DNA of 64,000 nt from JAXGXJ01 sp050943595 (GCA_050943595.1 JBMNPM010000004.1:76351-140350), one strand, 5' to 3'. Shown: positions 43,955 through 52,507, numbered from the stretch's first letter. Numbers and translations: made by a program. The notes: generated by a model from the letters alone, not told the origin.

Positions 43955-44715
43955 TGAGCCTCTACCTTACACGTCTCTTGCTCAACCCGCATTCTCGACG
44001 GGTGATAAGTGAGGTCAATCATCCGTACGAGATGCACAGGACCTTGATGCGTGCTTTTGCTGGAGCTGCAGACGACACGGGGGCTCGAGCGCAGTTCGGC
44101 GTTCTGTTTCGAGCGGAGACAGACGAACGACTCAAGATCGTAAGAGTGTATGTCCAGTCTGAGGTGGAGCCCGATTGGTCGTTTCTGCATGAATGCAACG
44201 GCTATCTACTGACGGGCGGCGAAATGGACCCCTGTGAGTACAGAGATATGACGCCGGCGCTACGGGCGATCCAAGGAGGCAGAGTTCTTGCCTTTCGTCT
44301 TCGTGCGAATCCCACTAAGCGGGTGTGGAATCCTCATGATGTGCTCAGGGGCAAGCGGGTCGAGTTGCAGCGCGAGGAAGAGCAGGTTGCCTGGCTTGCG
44401 CGCAAGGGACAAGGAGGCGGCCCTGGTGTTTCGGGAGGATTCGAGCTGGTCTGTGCAGACGATGAGCAGGGGAGCGCCTCGGTCCCCCGGGTTAGTGTGC
44501 GCTGTGAGGGAAAGCGTATGGGTAGGAAGAAGGACTTGGCTGGTGGACACATCACGACACATCTGTCAGTGGTCTTCGACGGACTACTCCGTGTCACCGA
44601 TGACGAAGCTTTTGTCACTACGCTGCGGGGTGGGATAGGTTCGGCCAAAGCATACGGTTTTGGGTTGCTATCTCTTGCGCCGCCAAACGGCTCTAGTGCG
44701 GGACGGGTGGCGTGA
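43954..44715 (+). CDS. casE: CRISPR RNA endonuclease Cas6e/CasE
   Basis: A 253-residue Cas6e. It has the N-terminal ferredoxin-like start LYLTRLLLNPHSRRV and the catalytic His region PYEMHRTLMRAF near residue 28. LAFRLRANPTKR lies near residue 110, and the glycine-rich C-terminal loop GGIGSAKAYGFGLLSLAP binds the repeat hairpin. It cuts the pre-crRNA in each repeat to leave an 8-nt 5' handle, here expected to be GTGAACCG as DNA. The ATG at 43954 is set by the coupled TAATG with cas5e; the frame is open upstream. Confidence 0.95.
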   Translation: MSLYLTRLLLNPHSRRVISEVNHPYEMHRTLMRAFAGAADDTGARAQFGVLFRAETDERLKIVRVYVQSEVEPDWSFLHECNGYLLTGGEMDPCEYRDMTPALRAIQGGRVLAFRLRANPTKRVWNPHDVLRGKRVELQREEEQVAWLARKGQGGGPGVSGGFELVCADDEQGSASVPRVSVRCEGKRMGRKKDLAGGHITTHLSVVFDGLLRVTDDEAFVTTLRGGIGSAKAYGFGLLSLAPPNGSSAGRVA

Positions 44716-45689
44716 GAGTCACCGATCTTCATGTCCTGCCCAAGTTCAGTGACGGCTGGAGCTATCTCTACGTGGAGCATTGTCGCGTGGACCAAGAGGC
44801 GAAGGCTGTCGCCGTTCACGATGAGAACGGCAAGGTTCCGGTGCCGTGTGCCAATCTCGCTCTGCTCATGCTCGGCCCTGGAGTCTCGATCACTCATGCG
44901 GCGGTCACTGTGCTGGCCGACCACGGCTGTCTCGTGGTTTGGTGCGGCGAGATGGGTGTGAGGTTCTACGCGCTCGGGATGGGTGAGACCAGAAGCGCTA
45001 CCAATTTCATGCACCAAGCGCGTCTTTGGGCAGACGATGATTTGCGTATGCAGGTGGTGCGGCGTCTTTATCAGTTGAGATTCTCGGAGAGCTTTGGTGC
45101 CGAGTTGACCATCCGTCAGATCCGTGGTATGGAAGGCGCACGTGTCAGAGAGGCATATGCAAAGGCGGCGCGCGAGACCGGGATCTCATGGGCAGGGCGT
45201 AGCTATAGGCGAGGCAACTGGGGGAGTGCCGACCCTGTCAACCGCGCCTTGTCGGCGGCGAACGCTTGTCTCTACGGTATCTGCCACGCCGCGATCGTCT
45301 CTGCCGGCTTCTCGCCGGCACTGGGTTTCATCCACACAGGCAAGATGCTTTCGTTCGTCTATGACGTGGCTGATCTCTACAAGGCAGAGGTTGCGATTCC
45401 CGTTGCGTTTCGTGCGGCGGCCGAAGGCGGGGGTAACTTGGAGCGGTCTGTCCGTATTGCCTGCCGGGATGCATTTGTCTCCAGGCGACTCCTGGAGCGG
45501 ATTATTCCCGACATACAGATGGTGCTCATGCTTCCCAAACGGGGGACCTCCGGTGAACAAGGGATCTTCGATGCCGATGGCGCGGCTCCGGGCCTGTTGT
45601 GGGGGCCGGGCGGAGAAGAGGTGGAAGGTGGGCGTGTGTATCCCCTGGAGGATGAGGAGGTTAGGCCTGATGGTGGTCTTTATCGTTGA
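44712..45689 (+). CDS. cas1: type I-E spacer integrase Cas1e
   Basis: A 325-residue Cas1. The N-terminal beta domain ends with VLADHGCLVVWCGEMGVRFY. The helical catalytic domain has RQIRGMEGARVREAYAKAA with the catalytic Glu, then ALSAANACLYGICHAAIVSAGFSPALGFIH with the catalytic His, and SFVYDVADLYKAEVAIP with the catalytic Asp. It should integrate new spacers with Cas2. It overlaps cas6e by 4 bp and cas2 by 20 bp. The C-terminal ~45 residues are polar and Gly/Glu-rich. Confidence 0.96.
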   Translation: MRVTDLHVLPKFSDGWSYLYVEHCRVDQEAKAVAVHDENGKVPVPCANLALLMLGPGVSITHAAVTVLADHGCLVVWCGEMGVRFYALGMGETRSATNFMHQARLWADDDLRMQVVRRLYQLRFSESFGAELTIRQIRGMEGARVREAYAKAARETGISWAGRSYRRGNWGSADPVNRALSAANACLYGICHAAIVSAGFSPALGFIHTGKMLSFVYDVADLYKAEVAIPVAFRAAAEGGGNLERSVRIACRDAFVSRRLLERIIPDIQMVLMLPKRGTSGEQGIFDADGAAPGLLWGPGGEEVEGGRVYPLEDEEVRPDGGLYR

Positions 45690-45942
45690 ACGCGTTTCAC
45701 CGTCACTGCGGGGGGAGTTGACACGTTGGATGCTTGAACCAAAGGCTGGCGTCTTCGTCGGTAGGCCGTCGGCAATGGTGCGGGACAAGCTCTGGGACAG
45801 GATTTGTGAACGGGGTGGGCACGGTGGTGGTCTGCTGATTCACTCCAGCGACAATGAGCAGGGGTATCGGATTCGTACTTGGGGAGAGACCTCAAGAATG
45901 ATTGAGGACTTCGATGGCCTTTCTCTTGTTCGCATGCCGTAA
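45670..45942 (+). CDS. cas2: type I-E adaptation protein Cas2e
   Basis: A 90-residue Cas2e beginning VVFIVERVSPSLRGELTRWMLEPKAGVFVG, followed by RDKLWDRICE and GYRIRTWGETSRMIEDFDGL. It is the short CasF/Cas2e type, a structural partner of Cas1. The ATG at 45670 lies within the end of cas1, about 10 nt after GAGGAGG. The stop codon ends only 18 bp before the first CRISPR repeat, leaving no room for a separate leader. Confidence 0.94.
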   Translation: MVVFIVERVSPSLRGELTRWMLEPKAGVFVGRPSAMVRDKLWDRICERGGHGGGLLIHSSDNEQGYRIRTWGETSRMIEDFDGLSLVRMP

Positions 45943-45960
45943 ACAGAAGGTTTTCGAAGT

Positions 45961-47160
45961 GTTGTCCCCACGCACGTGGGGGTGAACCGGCCAACAAGGC
46001 CAACACTTAGATGCAGCTCCTCGTTGTCCCCACGCACGTGGGGGTGAACCGATGATGACAGTGATATCTACCTAGAGTGGGACGTTGTCCCCACGCACGT
46101 GGGGGTGAACCGTGGGCGCTCGGGTTTATCGGTGTCGGAACTGTGCGTTGTCCCCACGCACGTGGGGGTGAACCGCTCTCGCCTCTCGCCTCTCGGCGAC
46201 CACCTCCGTTGTCCCCACGCACGTGGGGGTGAACCGACTATCGTAGGGGGGTAGGCCATGAAACAAGCGTTGTCCCCACGCACGTGGGGGTGAACCGGGA
46301 TCATGGAGTGCCAACTTATTGTTGGCTATAGTTGTCCCCACGCACGTGGGGGTGAACCGGAAACGTGCAACAACGTTGGTGAACTAGAGATCGTTGTCCC
46401 CACGCACGTGGGGGTGAACCGCACGGTGCCAGCACCATACCAGCACCAGACAAGGTTGTCCCCACGCACGTGGGGGTGAACCGAACATCAGCGTAGGACG
46501 GTTGAAGGACGGAACGTTGTCCCCACGCACGTGGGGGTGAACCGCACAGCTGTCAGTAGACGTTTGCGCACACATACGTTGTCCCCACGCACGTGGGGGT
46601 GAACCGTACTACAAGAGGCTCATCCAGCAGGCTGAGCGCGTTGTCCCCACGCACGTGGGGGTGAACCGCAGGGCGAGGAGCTCAACGAGGCATTTCGTGA
46701 GTTGTCCCCACGCACGTGGGGGTGAACCGTGGTTTGCCCATGTCAGGACTGTCAAGCTTGAGTTGTCCCCACGCACGTGGGGGTGAACCGGTTGTTTGTG
46801 AGCGAAGCGGCCGGAAACCTGCGTTGTCCCCACGCACGTGGGGGTGAACCGCGTAGAGACCCAACTATAGACTCATAGGGATAGGTTGTCCCCACGCACG
46901 TGGGGGTGAACCGCGCAAGGCCTACTTCGCGGGCGCGGCCAAGCTCGTTGTCCCCACGCACGTGGGGGTGAACCGTTAATGAGCAACTAAAAAGTGCCAT
47001 AGATACCGTTGTCCCCACGCACGTGGGGGTGAACCGATAATGTAGCTAGTCCCCACCCAGCCCCACCTCGTTGTCCCCACGCACGTGGGGGTGAACCGCC
47101 GAAGACGAGCAGCGCTAGGAAGAGGTAAGGCGTTGTCCCCACGCACGTGGGGGTGAACCG
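45961..47160 (+). CRISPR. type I-E CRISPR array, 20 repeats and 19 spacers
   Basis: Twenty copies of a 29-nt repeat start at 45961, 46023, 46084, 46147, 46208, 46269, 46331, 46393, 46455, 46516, 46578, 46640, 46701, 46762, 46823, 46885, 46947, 47008, 47070 and 47132. The repeat begins GTTGTCCCCACG and ends GGGGGTGAACCG; CCCCAC and GTGGGG form a 6-bp hairpin around GCAC, the Cas6e target. Spacers are 32-34 nt. By similarity to I-E repeats the transcript runs on the plus strand. All copies appear identical, including the last one. Repeat 1 lies 18 bp after cas2. Confidence 0.98.
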
Positions 47161-47319
47161 GCACTCACGAGGAATTGCTGACCAAGCTGGATGTGGTCCA
47201 CTGGAGTTCCAATCCGCTGGGATACCTGCATCACGTGTTAGAAGAGTGGGTGGTGGCACTCTTTTTGTTGCGGGGAGCTTTGCGTTGAAATCGATGCCTG
47301 ATGAGCGAATAGAACGAGA

Positions 47320-47874
47320 ATGAGCTCCTGGTACTTGATGGGTATAGCCATCGGTTTGGCCATGGATGCCTTTGCAGTGGCCCTGGCCTCATGTTGCCGG
47401 TTCAGCTATGTGAATGCCGGCCACGTCGCGCGCCTGGCTCTTTCCTTCGGCTTTTTCCAATTCTTTATGACTGTGCTTGGATGGCTGGCAGGCCGGGGAT
47501 TATCACGTTGGGTCATCGCCATTGATCACTGGATTGCCTTCATCCTCCTCGGGGCGATTGGGGTAAAGATGCTGTGGGAATCGTTCAGGCCCCCCGAAGG
47601 AACAGCCCAGGACCCGACACGCGGCTGGGCGTTGCTGACACTTGCCGTTGCGACCAGCATCGACGCGCTCGCCGTGGGGCTCAGCTTTGCCTTCCTCAGC
47701 GTGTCCATCTGGGGGCCGAGCATCATCATCGGCGTCGTCGCGGCTATCATCAGTGCTATCGGCGCTATTTTCGGCTCTCAGCTGGGCAGACGGTTCGGTG
47801 TTTGGGCGGAACGGTTTGGCGGGGTGGTGCTGATCGGCATCGGAGTTAAGATCCTCATCAGTCATCTGTCGTGA
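47320..47874 (+). CDS. mntP: manganese efflux pump MntP
   Basis: A 184-residue membrane protein with about six helices. The two MntP signatures are present as an internal repeat: GLAMDAFAVALASC near residue 14 and ATSIDALAVGLSFAF near residue 112, whose Asp residues bind Mn2+. It exports Mn2+ from the cytoplasm to prevent toxicity. No clear yybP-ykoY riboswitch was identified in the 159 bp between the CRISPR array and the ATG. Its end overlaps the convergent response regulator gene by 17 bp. Confidence 0.94.
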   Translation: MSSWYLMGIAIGLAMDAFAVALASCCRFSYVNAGHVARLALSFGFFQFFMTVLGWLAGRGLSRWVIAIDHWIAFILLGAIGVKMLWESFRPPEGTAQDPTRGWALLTLAVATSIDALAVGLSFAFLSVSIWGPSIIIGVVAAIISAIGAIFGSQLGRRFGVWAERFGGVVLIGIGVKILISHLS

Positions 47875-48580
47875 CTCGAGCCAGTCGATAACCGACCCCT
47901 CGCACCACATGAACGGTCACCTCGGCCTGGATCTCTCGTAGCTTGTTTCGCAGTCTTCGCATGTGTACCTCGAGTGTGCGCGAGGATGATAGATAGCGGT
48001 GATGCCACACGCGTTCGGTGATCTCCTCTCGTGTGAAGAGATGTCCGGGTTGAGACAACATCAGGGTCAGGAGATCGTGTTCCTTGGGGGTGAGGGCGAT
48101 CTCTCCTGTGCTGGTCCGCATAGAACGGGTGTCGTCATCGACGACCAAGTCGCCCAATTGGAGTGTCGCCTCGGTCCGTGCTGGTGCACCGGAGGCTTCA
48201 TGCTGAGATGCACGGCGCAGACTCGCCGCTACTCGTGCCAGCAGCACGTCCAAATCAAACGGCTTGGTGACGTAGTCGTCTGCGCCGATATCGAAACCTT
48301 CGAGAAGCGTATCTCGTCCGGTCTTGGCCGAGAGCATAATCACCGGAACCTGGGGCTTTGCCCGCAGGATCTCTCGACCGGCGCTCATGCCGTCTAGGCC
48401 GGGAAGCATGATGTCCATGAGGACTAGATCTACCGATTGGGAGAGGGCGGTATCAAGCCCTGCCCGGCCGGTGGATTCCTGAAGTACGTCATATCCGGCG
48501 TGCCGGAGATTGTAGGCCAAAAGGTCAGAGATGGTGGCGTCATCCTCCACCAAGAGGATACATTTCTTGTCCTCACTCAC
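47858..48580 (-). CDS. OmpR/PhoB-family response regulator (orphan)
   Basis: A 240-residue regulator. The receiver domain covers residues 1-~120, with acidic residues in LLVEDDATIS, the phosphorylated Asp in VLMDIMLPGLDG near residue 55, and the conserved Lys in YVTKPFD near residue 105. The winged-helix DNA-binding domain follows (ALTPKEHDLLTLMLSQPGHLFTREEI, VHMRRLRNKLRE). No histidine kinase is adjacent, so its partner is elsewhere. The family includes PhoP/RegX3 regulators, and the PHO-like box before ppk1 is a possible target (inference). The start is GTG with a weak ribosome site. Confidence 0.92.
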   Translation of the reverse strand: MSEDKKCILLVEDDATISDLLAYNLRHAGYDVLQESTGRAGLDTALSQSVDLVLMDIMLPGLDGMSAGREILRAKPQVPVIMLSAKTGRDTLLEGFDIGADDYVTKPFDLDVLLARVAASLRRASQHEASGAPARTEATLQLGDLVVDDDTRSMRTSTGEIALTPKEHDLLTLMLSQPGHLFTREEITERVWHHRYLSSSRTLEVHMRRLRNKLREIQAEVTVHVVRGVGYRLARVTTDD

Positions 48581-48908
48581 TATCGGTTCTCGCTCTGGCC
48601 GGCTGACGGCATCGGCACCGCGATATAGCTTTTAACAGTGGTCTTCCCTCCCGATAGGCACGAGACCGCGGTGCCCACATCCTACCGAAGGTTGGTGACC
48701 CGAGGGTTAACTTTGCGGAACACAACGGCAAGTCTTACGTTACGTCGGCCTATGAAGAAGTCACCATCACCCGGGTGGGGTCCAGGGTTCGCCCGAGGTT
48801 CGTCATCGACCTCAGGGGCGAGGATGTGATATACACGCTGGCGATTTTACGTTCACAGCGCCGGTCACTGCTCTGTCGGCTCTCGGCGGTGTGTGAAGGA
48901 GGACAGAT
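48581..48908. other. 328-bp region upstream of the DapB-like gene
   Basis: No gene is certain. An open frame from about 48658 to a TGA at 48910-48912 overlaps the next start as ATGA, giving the text NFAEHNGKSYVTSAYEEVT and RPRFVIDLRGEDVIYTL. It has no ATG, GTG or TTG in the first half, so its start is unclear. AAGGAGG at its end serves the next gene. Confidence 0.4.
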
Positions 48909-49712
48909 ATGAAGATCGGACTCATGGGGTTCGGTAGGACGGGGCGGTCGGTCGCCCGGGTCTTGCTCGAGTCAAAAGAAGTGAATCTTCAGTGGGTCAT
49001 GCGACGCTCGAGCATCCTCCAACATCGATCGGTTCCGGAATTCCTGGGTGTTGAATCCGATGAGCTGGGCTTCATCTACCGCATAGACGAGTTCACGGCG
49101 GACGAACTGCTCACAAGGCACCCTGTAGACTTTGTGATCGATTTCTCGTCGGAGAGCGGGCTCGATTACTACGGGGAAGCGGCTGTCAAACACGGCACCG
49201 GCATCGTCACTGCCGTCTCCCAGTATCCCCCCGAACAGATTGATGCTCTTCGCGCACTGGCGGCGCATATCCCAGTGATGCATTCGCCGAACATCACCGT
49301 GGGTATCAACTTTCTCATCGTCGCCGCAAAGATCTTGAAGAGGATTGCTCCCTATACCGATATCGAGATCATTGAAGAGCACTTCAAGCTGAAACAGGAT
49401 GTATCGGGGACGGCCAAGCTCATCGCAAATACCCTTGACCTATCCAATGAGAGCATCAAGACCATCCGAGCGGGAGGGATAATAGGAGTTCACGAGATCC
49501 TTTTCGGTTTTCCCTTTCAGACGGTTCGCCTGCGCCACGAGTCTATATCGCGGGAGGCGTTCGGGAACGGCGCTCTGTTTGCCGCCAAGAACCTTGTGGG
49601 TAAGCCCGCGGGCCTATATAGGATGGAGGACCTGTTGATCCCGTATTTCCATCTGGAGGAGACCGGTGGCCGTATAGACGAAGTCATAACAAAGCTCTGG
49701 CGGGCAAGGTGA
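48909..49712 (+). CDS. dihydrodipicolinate reductase-like NAD(P)-binding protein
   Basis: A 267-residue DapB homologue. The Rossmann start IGLMGFGRTGRSVARVLL, the DFS loop VIDFSSESG near residue 78 and the C-terminal-domain signature SPNITVGINFLIV near residue 130 are visible. In the substrate loop the usual HHRHKVDAPSGTA reads HFKLKQDVSGTA: the first His and the catalytic Lys remain, but the second His is Phe, one residue is deleted and the Pro is lost. It may be a functional variant of 4-hydroxy-tetrahydrodipicolinate reductase or a paralogue with another substrate. Lysine-pathway neighbours are absent. AAGGAGG 6 nt before the ATG supports the start. Confidence 0.82.
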   Translation: MKIGLMGFGRTGRSVARVLLESKEVNLQWVMRRSSILQHRSVPEFLGVESDELGFIYRIDEFTADELLTRHPVDFVIDFSSESGLDYYGEAAVKHGTGIVTAVSQYPPEQIDALRALAAHIPVMHSPNITVGINFLIVAAKILKRIAPYTDIEIIEEHFKLKQDVSGTAKLIANTLDLSNESIKTIRAGGIIGVHEILFGFPFQTVRLRHESISREAFGNGALFAAKNLVGKPAGLYRMEDLLIPYFHLEETGGRIDEVITKLWRAR

Positions 49713-49773
49713 TCTGATGGCACAGGGACAAACCCAGGGGCGAACCGATCTGACAGGAAGCTGACGCGATATC

Positions 49774-51036
49774 ATGGACAAAATCTGGGTCCAGCTCGTC
49801 GTCCTGGCCGTCCTCATCCTCATGAATGGGCTCCTCTCCGGTAGCGAGATGGCTTTGATATCGCTCCGAGAGAGTCAGGCGCGCCGTTTGGGCGCACAGG
49901 GGAAGCGGGGTCGGGCTCTCCGCCGTCTGCACGCTGATCCCAATCGTTTTCTGTCCGCCATCCAGATCGGTATTACGCTGACGGGTTTCTTGGCCTCGGC
50001 GGCTGCGGCCGTCACTCTTGCCGGCCGTCTCGCCTCGTATCTAGGCTTCTTAGGCTCTTGGGCTTCGCCGGTATCGGTAATCATCGTTACCGGCATCTTG
50101 ACCTTTTTCACCTTGGTCCTCGGTGAACTCGCTCCTAAGAGGATTGCCATGCAGAAGGCGGAAGGATGGAGTCTTGCCGTTGCTCGTGGCCTGAATGGCT
50201 TCGCAACTCTCGCGTGGCCTCTGGTGTGGTTGCTGGGGGTAAGTACGAATGCTGTGGTCAGACTTGCCGGGGTCAATCCCCACAAGTCGCGGGCGACCAT
50301 CACGGAAGAGGAGTTCCGGGACATGGTGGTGACCAGCGAGTCATTCACTCCGGTCGAGCGCGAGGTGATCTCTGGAGCCCTCGAGGTCGGGGATCGTATC
50401 CTGGCACAGATCATCAGACCTCGGGGTAAGGTCTTTACACTCGACGAAGATTTGGAGGTCGAGGAAGCCCTCCGGCAGCTGGTTGCTTCCGGCCACACAC
50501 GCGCGCCTGTGGTCGGGCAGAGGGGTCTGGATGATCTCGTCGGCATCATTCACATGCGCGATCTTATCGGAGCTACGGGCAGGACGGGGGATCTAGCCCG
50601 CCCCGCTACGGTGTTCCCGGAGACGCTCGGTGCCTTGGAGGCCCTCAAAACACTGCAGACCCAGCGGCAACAGATGGCGGTGGTCTTGGATGAACACCTG
50701 GCGGCCGAGGGGATTGTCACCATGGAGGACCTGCTCGAAGAGATCGTGGGGGAGATCTACGACGAGATGGATAGAGACATTCAGGCGGTCCACAGGGGCC
50801 CGGCCGGTACGTTGGTGCTCCCCGGCTCATTTCCCATCCACGATCTCAGTGATCTCGGTATTGAACTTCCGTCGGGTCCGTATTCCACACTGGCCGGCAT
50901 TGTGCTCGCGGGATTGAAGCGTCTTCCTCCTAAGATCGGAGATAGTGTGACGGCGGGGAACTGGCGCCTGGACGTACTTGGGACGCGACGGCTGGCCGTC
51001 ACGAAGGTGAGGCTCTCGCCTCTGAATCAGGAGTGA
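49774..51036 (+). CDS. CNNM/CorC-type HlyC family transporter
   Basis: A 420-residue protein. The N-terminal DUF21 membrane domain has GLLSGSEMALISLRESQARRL at residue 20 onwards and four hydrophobic segments to about residue 165. A tandem CBS pair then runs from about residue 205 (MIRPRGKV-type text, here IIRPRGKVFTL) to 325, with GIVTMEDLLEEIVGEIYDE. The C-terminal CorC-HlyC domain starts near residue 340. Such proteins export or regulate Mg2+ or Co2+ or bind nucleotides through CBS. The stop codon lies in the left edge of dispersed element C. It follows the DapB-like gene by about 60 bp. Confidence 0.93.
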   Translation: MDKIWVQLVVLAVLILMNGLLSGSEMALISLRESQARRLGAQGKRGRALRRLHADPNRFLSAIQIGITLTGFLASAAAAVTLAGRLASYLGFLGSWASPVSVIIVTGILTFFTLVLGELAPKRIAMQKAEGWSLAVARGLNGFATLAWPLVWLLGVSTNAVVRLAGVNPHKSRATITEEEFRDMVVTSESFTPVEREVISGALEVGDRILAQIIRPRGKVFTLDEDLEVEEALRQLVASGHTRAPVVGQRGLDDLVGIIHMRDLIGATGRTGDLARPATVFPETLGALEALKTLQTQRQQMAVVLDEHLAAEGIVTMEDLLEEIVGEIYDEMDRDIQAVHRGPAGTLVLPGSFPIHDLSDLGIELPSGPYSTLAGIVLAGLKRLPPKIGDSVTAGNWRLDVLGTRRLAVTKVRLSPLNQE

Positions 51037-51092
51037 CGTACCGGCGTGCCGCTCAGAGCGTTCCGGCGGCCGGGGCTTCGTTTTTCAGCACA
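51033..51092. repeat. dispersed intergenic element, copy C
   Basis: A 60-bp relative of copies A, B and D: GACGTACCGGCGTGCCGCTC at the left, a CCGGCGGCCGGGG centre and TTTTTCAGCAC at the right. The left edge contains the stop codon of the CorC-type gene. The CCGG-CGG-CCGG hairpin followed by CTTCGTTTTT could terminate its transcript. Confidence 0.75.
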
Positions 51093-51159
51093 CCGGCGAG
51101 ATTCGCCGAACTACTCCGTGAGTTGCGGGAGGCGGTGTACCTTAGGAGCAGGGCCCGCG

Positions 51160-51207
51160 AAGGCAGGCAGGACCGTGGTCCAGATGAGCCTCAGTCCTGC
51201 CTGCCTT
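51160..51207. terminator. long hairpin downstream of gdhA
   Basis: A perfect 14-bp stem (51160-51173 with 51194-51207) spans a 20-nt loop. It lies 14 bp after the gdhA stop (minus strand) and between convergent genes. There is no strong T-tract, so it could be a terminator, an mRNA 3' end stabiliser or a protein-binding site. Confidence 0.55.
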
Positions 51208-51220
51208 GCCCTGGGGCCTA

Positions 51221-52507
51221 CTAGACCCAGCCGCGGTCTCGGCAGGCTTTGGCGACCCGATCGACGGCTATGACGTAGGCTGCATCGCGTAGCGGCAGCT
51301 TTTGGTTCTTGGCCACTTCGCTCACCTTGTGATAGGCCGCGGTCATCTTGGTGTCGAGTTTTTCCAGCACTTCGTCGCGCTGCCAGAAGTAGTTCGTGTT
51401 GCACTGCACCTGTTCGAAGTAGCTACAGGTGACCCCGCCGGCGTTGGTCAGAAAATCGGGGAGTGTGGTGATGCCGCGTTCGGATATGATGGCGTCGGCC
51501 TCGGGCGTGGTGGGGCCATTGGCGCCTTCGGCAATCAGTTTGACGCGGGGCGAGATCTTGGGCGCGTTCTCAGCGGTGATTTGATTCTCCATGGCGGCCG
51601 GTATGAGTATGTCGACATCCAGGGATACCCACTCGTCTCCGGGAATCAGTTCGTATCCACGGGCTTTGGCCTCGTCCTGGTCGACCCCGCCGAACCTGTC
51701 GGTGATCGAGCGTAGCTCGTCGAGGTTGATGCCGTCCTTCTTATGGTAGGCGAAGGCGCAGCAGGCGTGTTGATCCCAGCATGAGACACAGGTCACGGTG
51801 CCGCCCAGTAACTGGTAGAGCTCCACTGCGTGCTGTGCCACGTTGCCGAAGCCCTGTACGCTGGCTGTGGTCTTGGCGATGTCGATACCCATCTCCTTGA
51901 GCGCCTCACGGATGACGAACACGACTCCGTAGCCGGTGGCTTCCTTGCGACCGAGGGAGCCGCCCATTCCCACCGGTTTGCCGGTGATGAACCCCGGATA
52001 GTGGCCGCCTCGGATGGTCTCGTACTCATCCAGCATCCACAGCATGTGGTCACCGCCGGTCATGACGTCAGGGGCGGGGACGTCCACCACCGGACCGACC
52101 GTACGGGACAGCTGGCGCACCCAGCCGCGACAGATGGCTTCCTGCTCGCGTGCGCTCAGGTTGTATGGGTCGCATGCCACGCCCCCCTTGGCTCCGCCCA
52201 GAGGGATATCCACCACCGAGCACTTCCATGTCATCCACATGGAGAGGCCGCGGATGGTGTCGATCGTTTCTTGCGGGTGGAATCGGATGCCACCCTTGCA
52301 CGGTCCGAGGGCGTCGTTGTGCTGAACACGAAAACCCCTGAACACTTCCACGTGTCCGTCGTCCATGCGCACCGGGATGCTGAACTCGAACTCCCGCATG
52401 GGTTGTCGCAAGAAGGCTCTGGTGCCTGCATCCAGTCCGAGCAGGTCGGCGATGCTATCGAACTGTTGCTGCGCCATCGCGTAGGGGTTGAAGGCGGAAT
52501 CGGCCAT
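51221..52507 (-). CDS. gdhA: Glu/Leu/Phe/Val dehydrogenase (glutamate dehydrogenase)
   Basis: A 428-residue hexameric-type dehydrogenase. The substrate domain has VQHNDALGPCKGGIRFHP near residue 65, with the catalytic Lys in KCSVVDIPLGGAKGGV near residue 98. The Rossmann domain starts near residue 195 with ASVQGFGNVAQHAVEL, and the C-terminal loop NAGGVTCSYFEQVQ is typical. It interconverts glutamate with 2-oxoglutarate and ammonia; a branched-chain amino acid role cannot be excluded. AAAGGAA upstream supports the ATG at 52507. Ammonia assimilation by this enzyme may matter for the glutaminase-free amidation genes at 30-37 kb (inference). Confidence 0.94.
   Translation of the reverse strand: MADSAFNPYAMAQQQFDSIADLLGLDAGTRAFLRQPMREFEFSIPVRMDDGHVEVFRGFRVQHNDALGPCKGGIRFHPQETIDTIRGLSMWMTWKCSVVDIPLGGAKGGVACDPYNLSAREQEAICRGWVRQLSRTVGPVVDVPAPDVMTGGDHMLWMLDEYETIRGGHYPGFITGKPVGMGGSLGRKEATGYGVVFVIREALKEMGIDIAKTTASVQGFGNVAQHAVELYQLLGGTVTCVSCWDQHACCAFAYHKKDGINLDELRSITDRFGGVDQDEAKARGYELIPGDEWVSLDVDILIPAAMENQITAENAPKISPRVKLIAEGANGPTTPEADAIISERGITTLPDFLTNAGGVTCSYFEQVQCNTNYFWQRDEVLEKLDTKMTAAYHKVSEVAKNQKLPLRDAAYVIAVDRVAKACRDRGWV

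Noticed and set aside
45960..47260. Eight or more minus-strand open frames across the CRISPR array with repeated VHPHVRGDN / GSPPRAWGQ text
   Set aside because: They are translations of the CRISPR repeat in three frames, not proteins.
47161..47319. yybP-ykoY Mn2+ riboswitch before mntP
   Set aside because: The gene family often has one, but the conserved loop sequences of that riboswitch were not seen in this 159-bp stretch.
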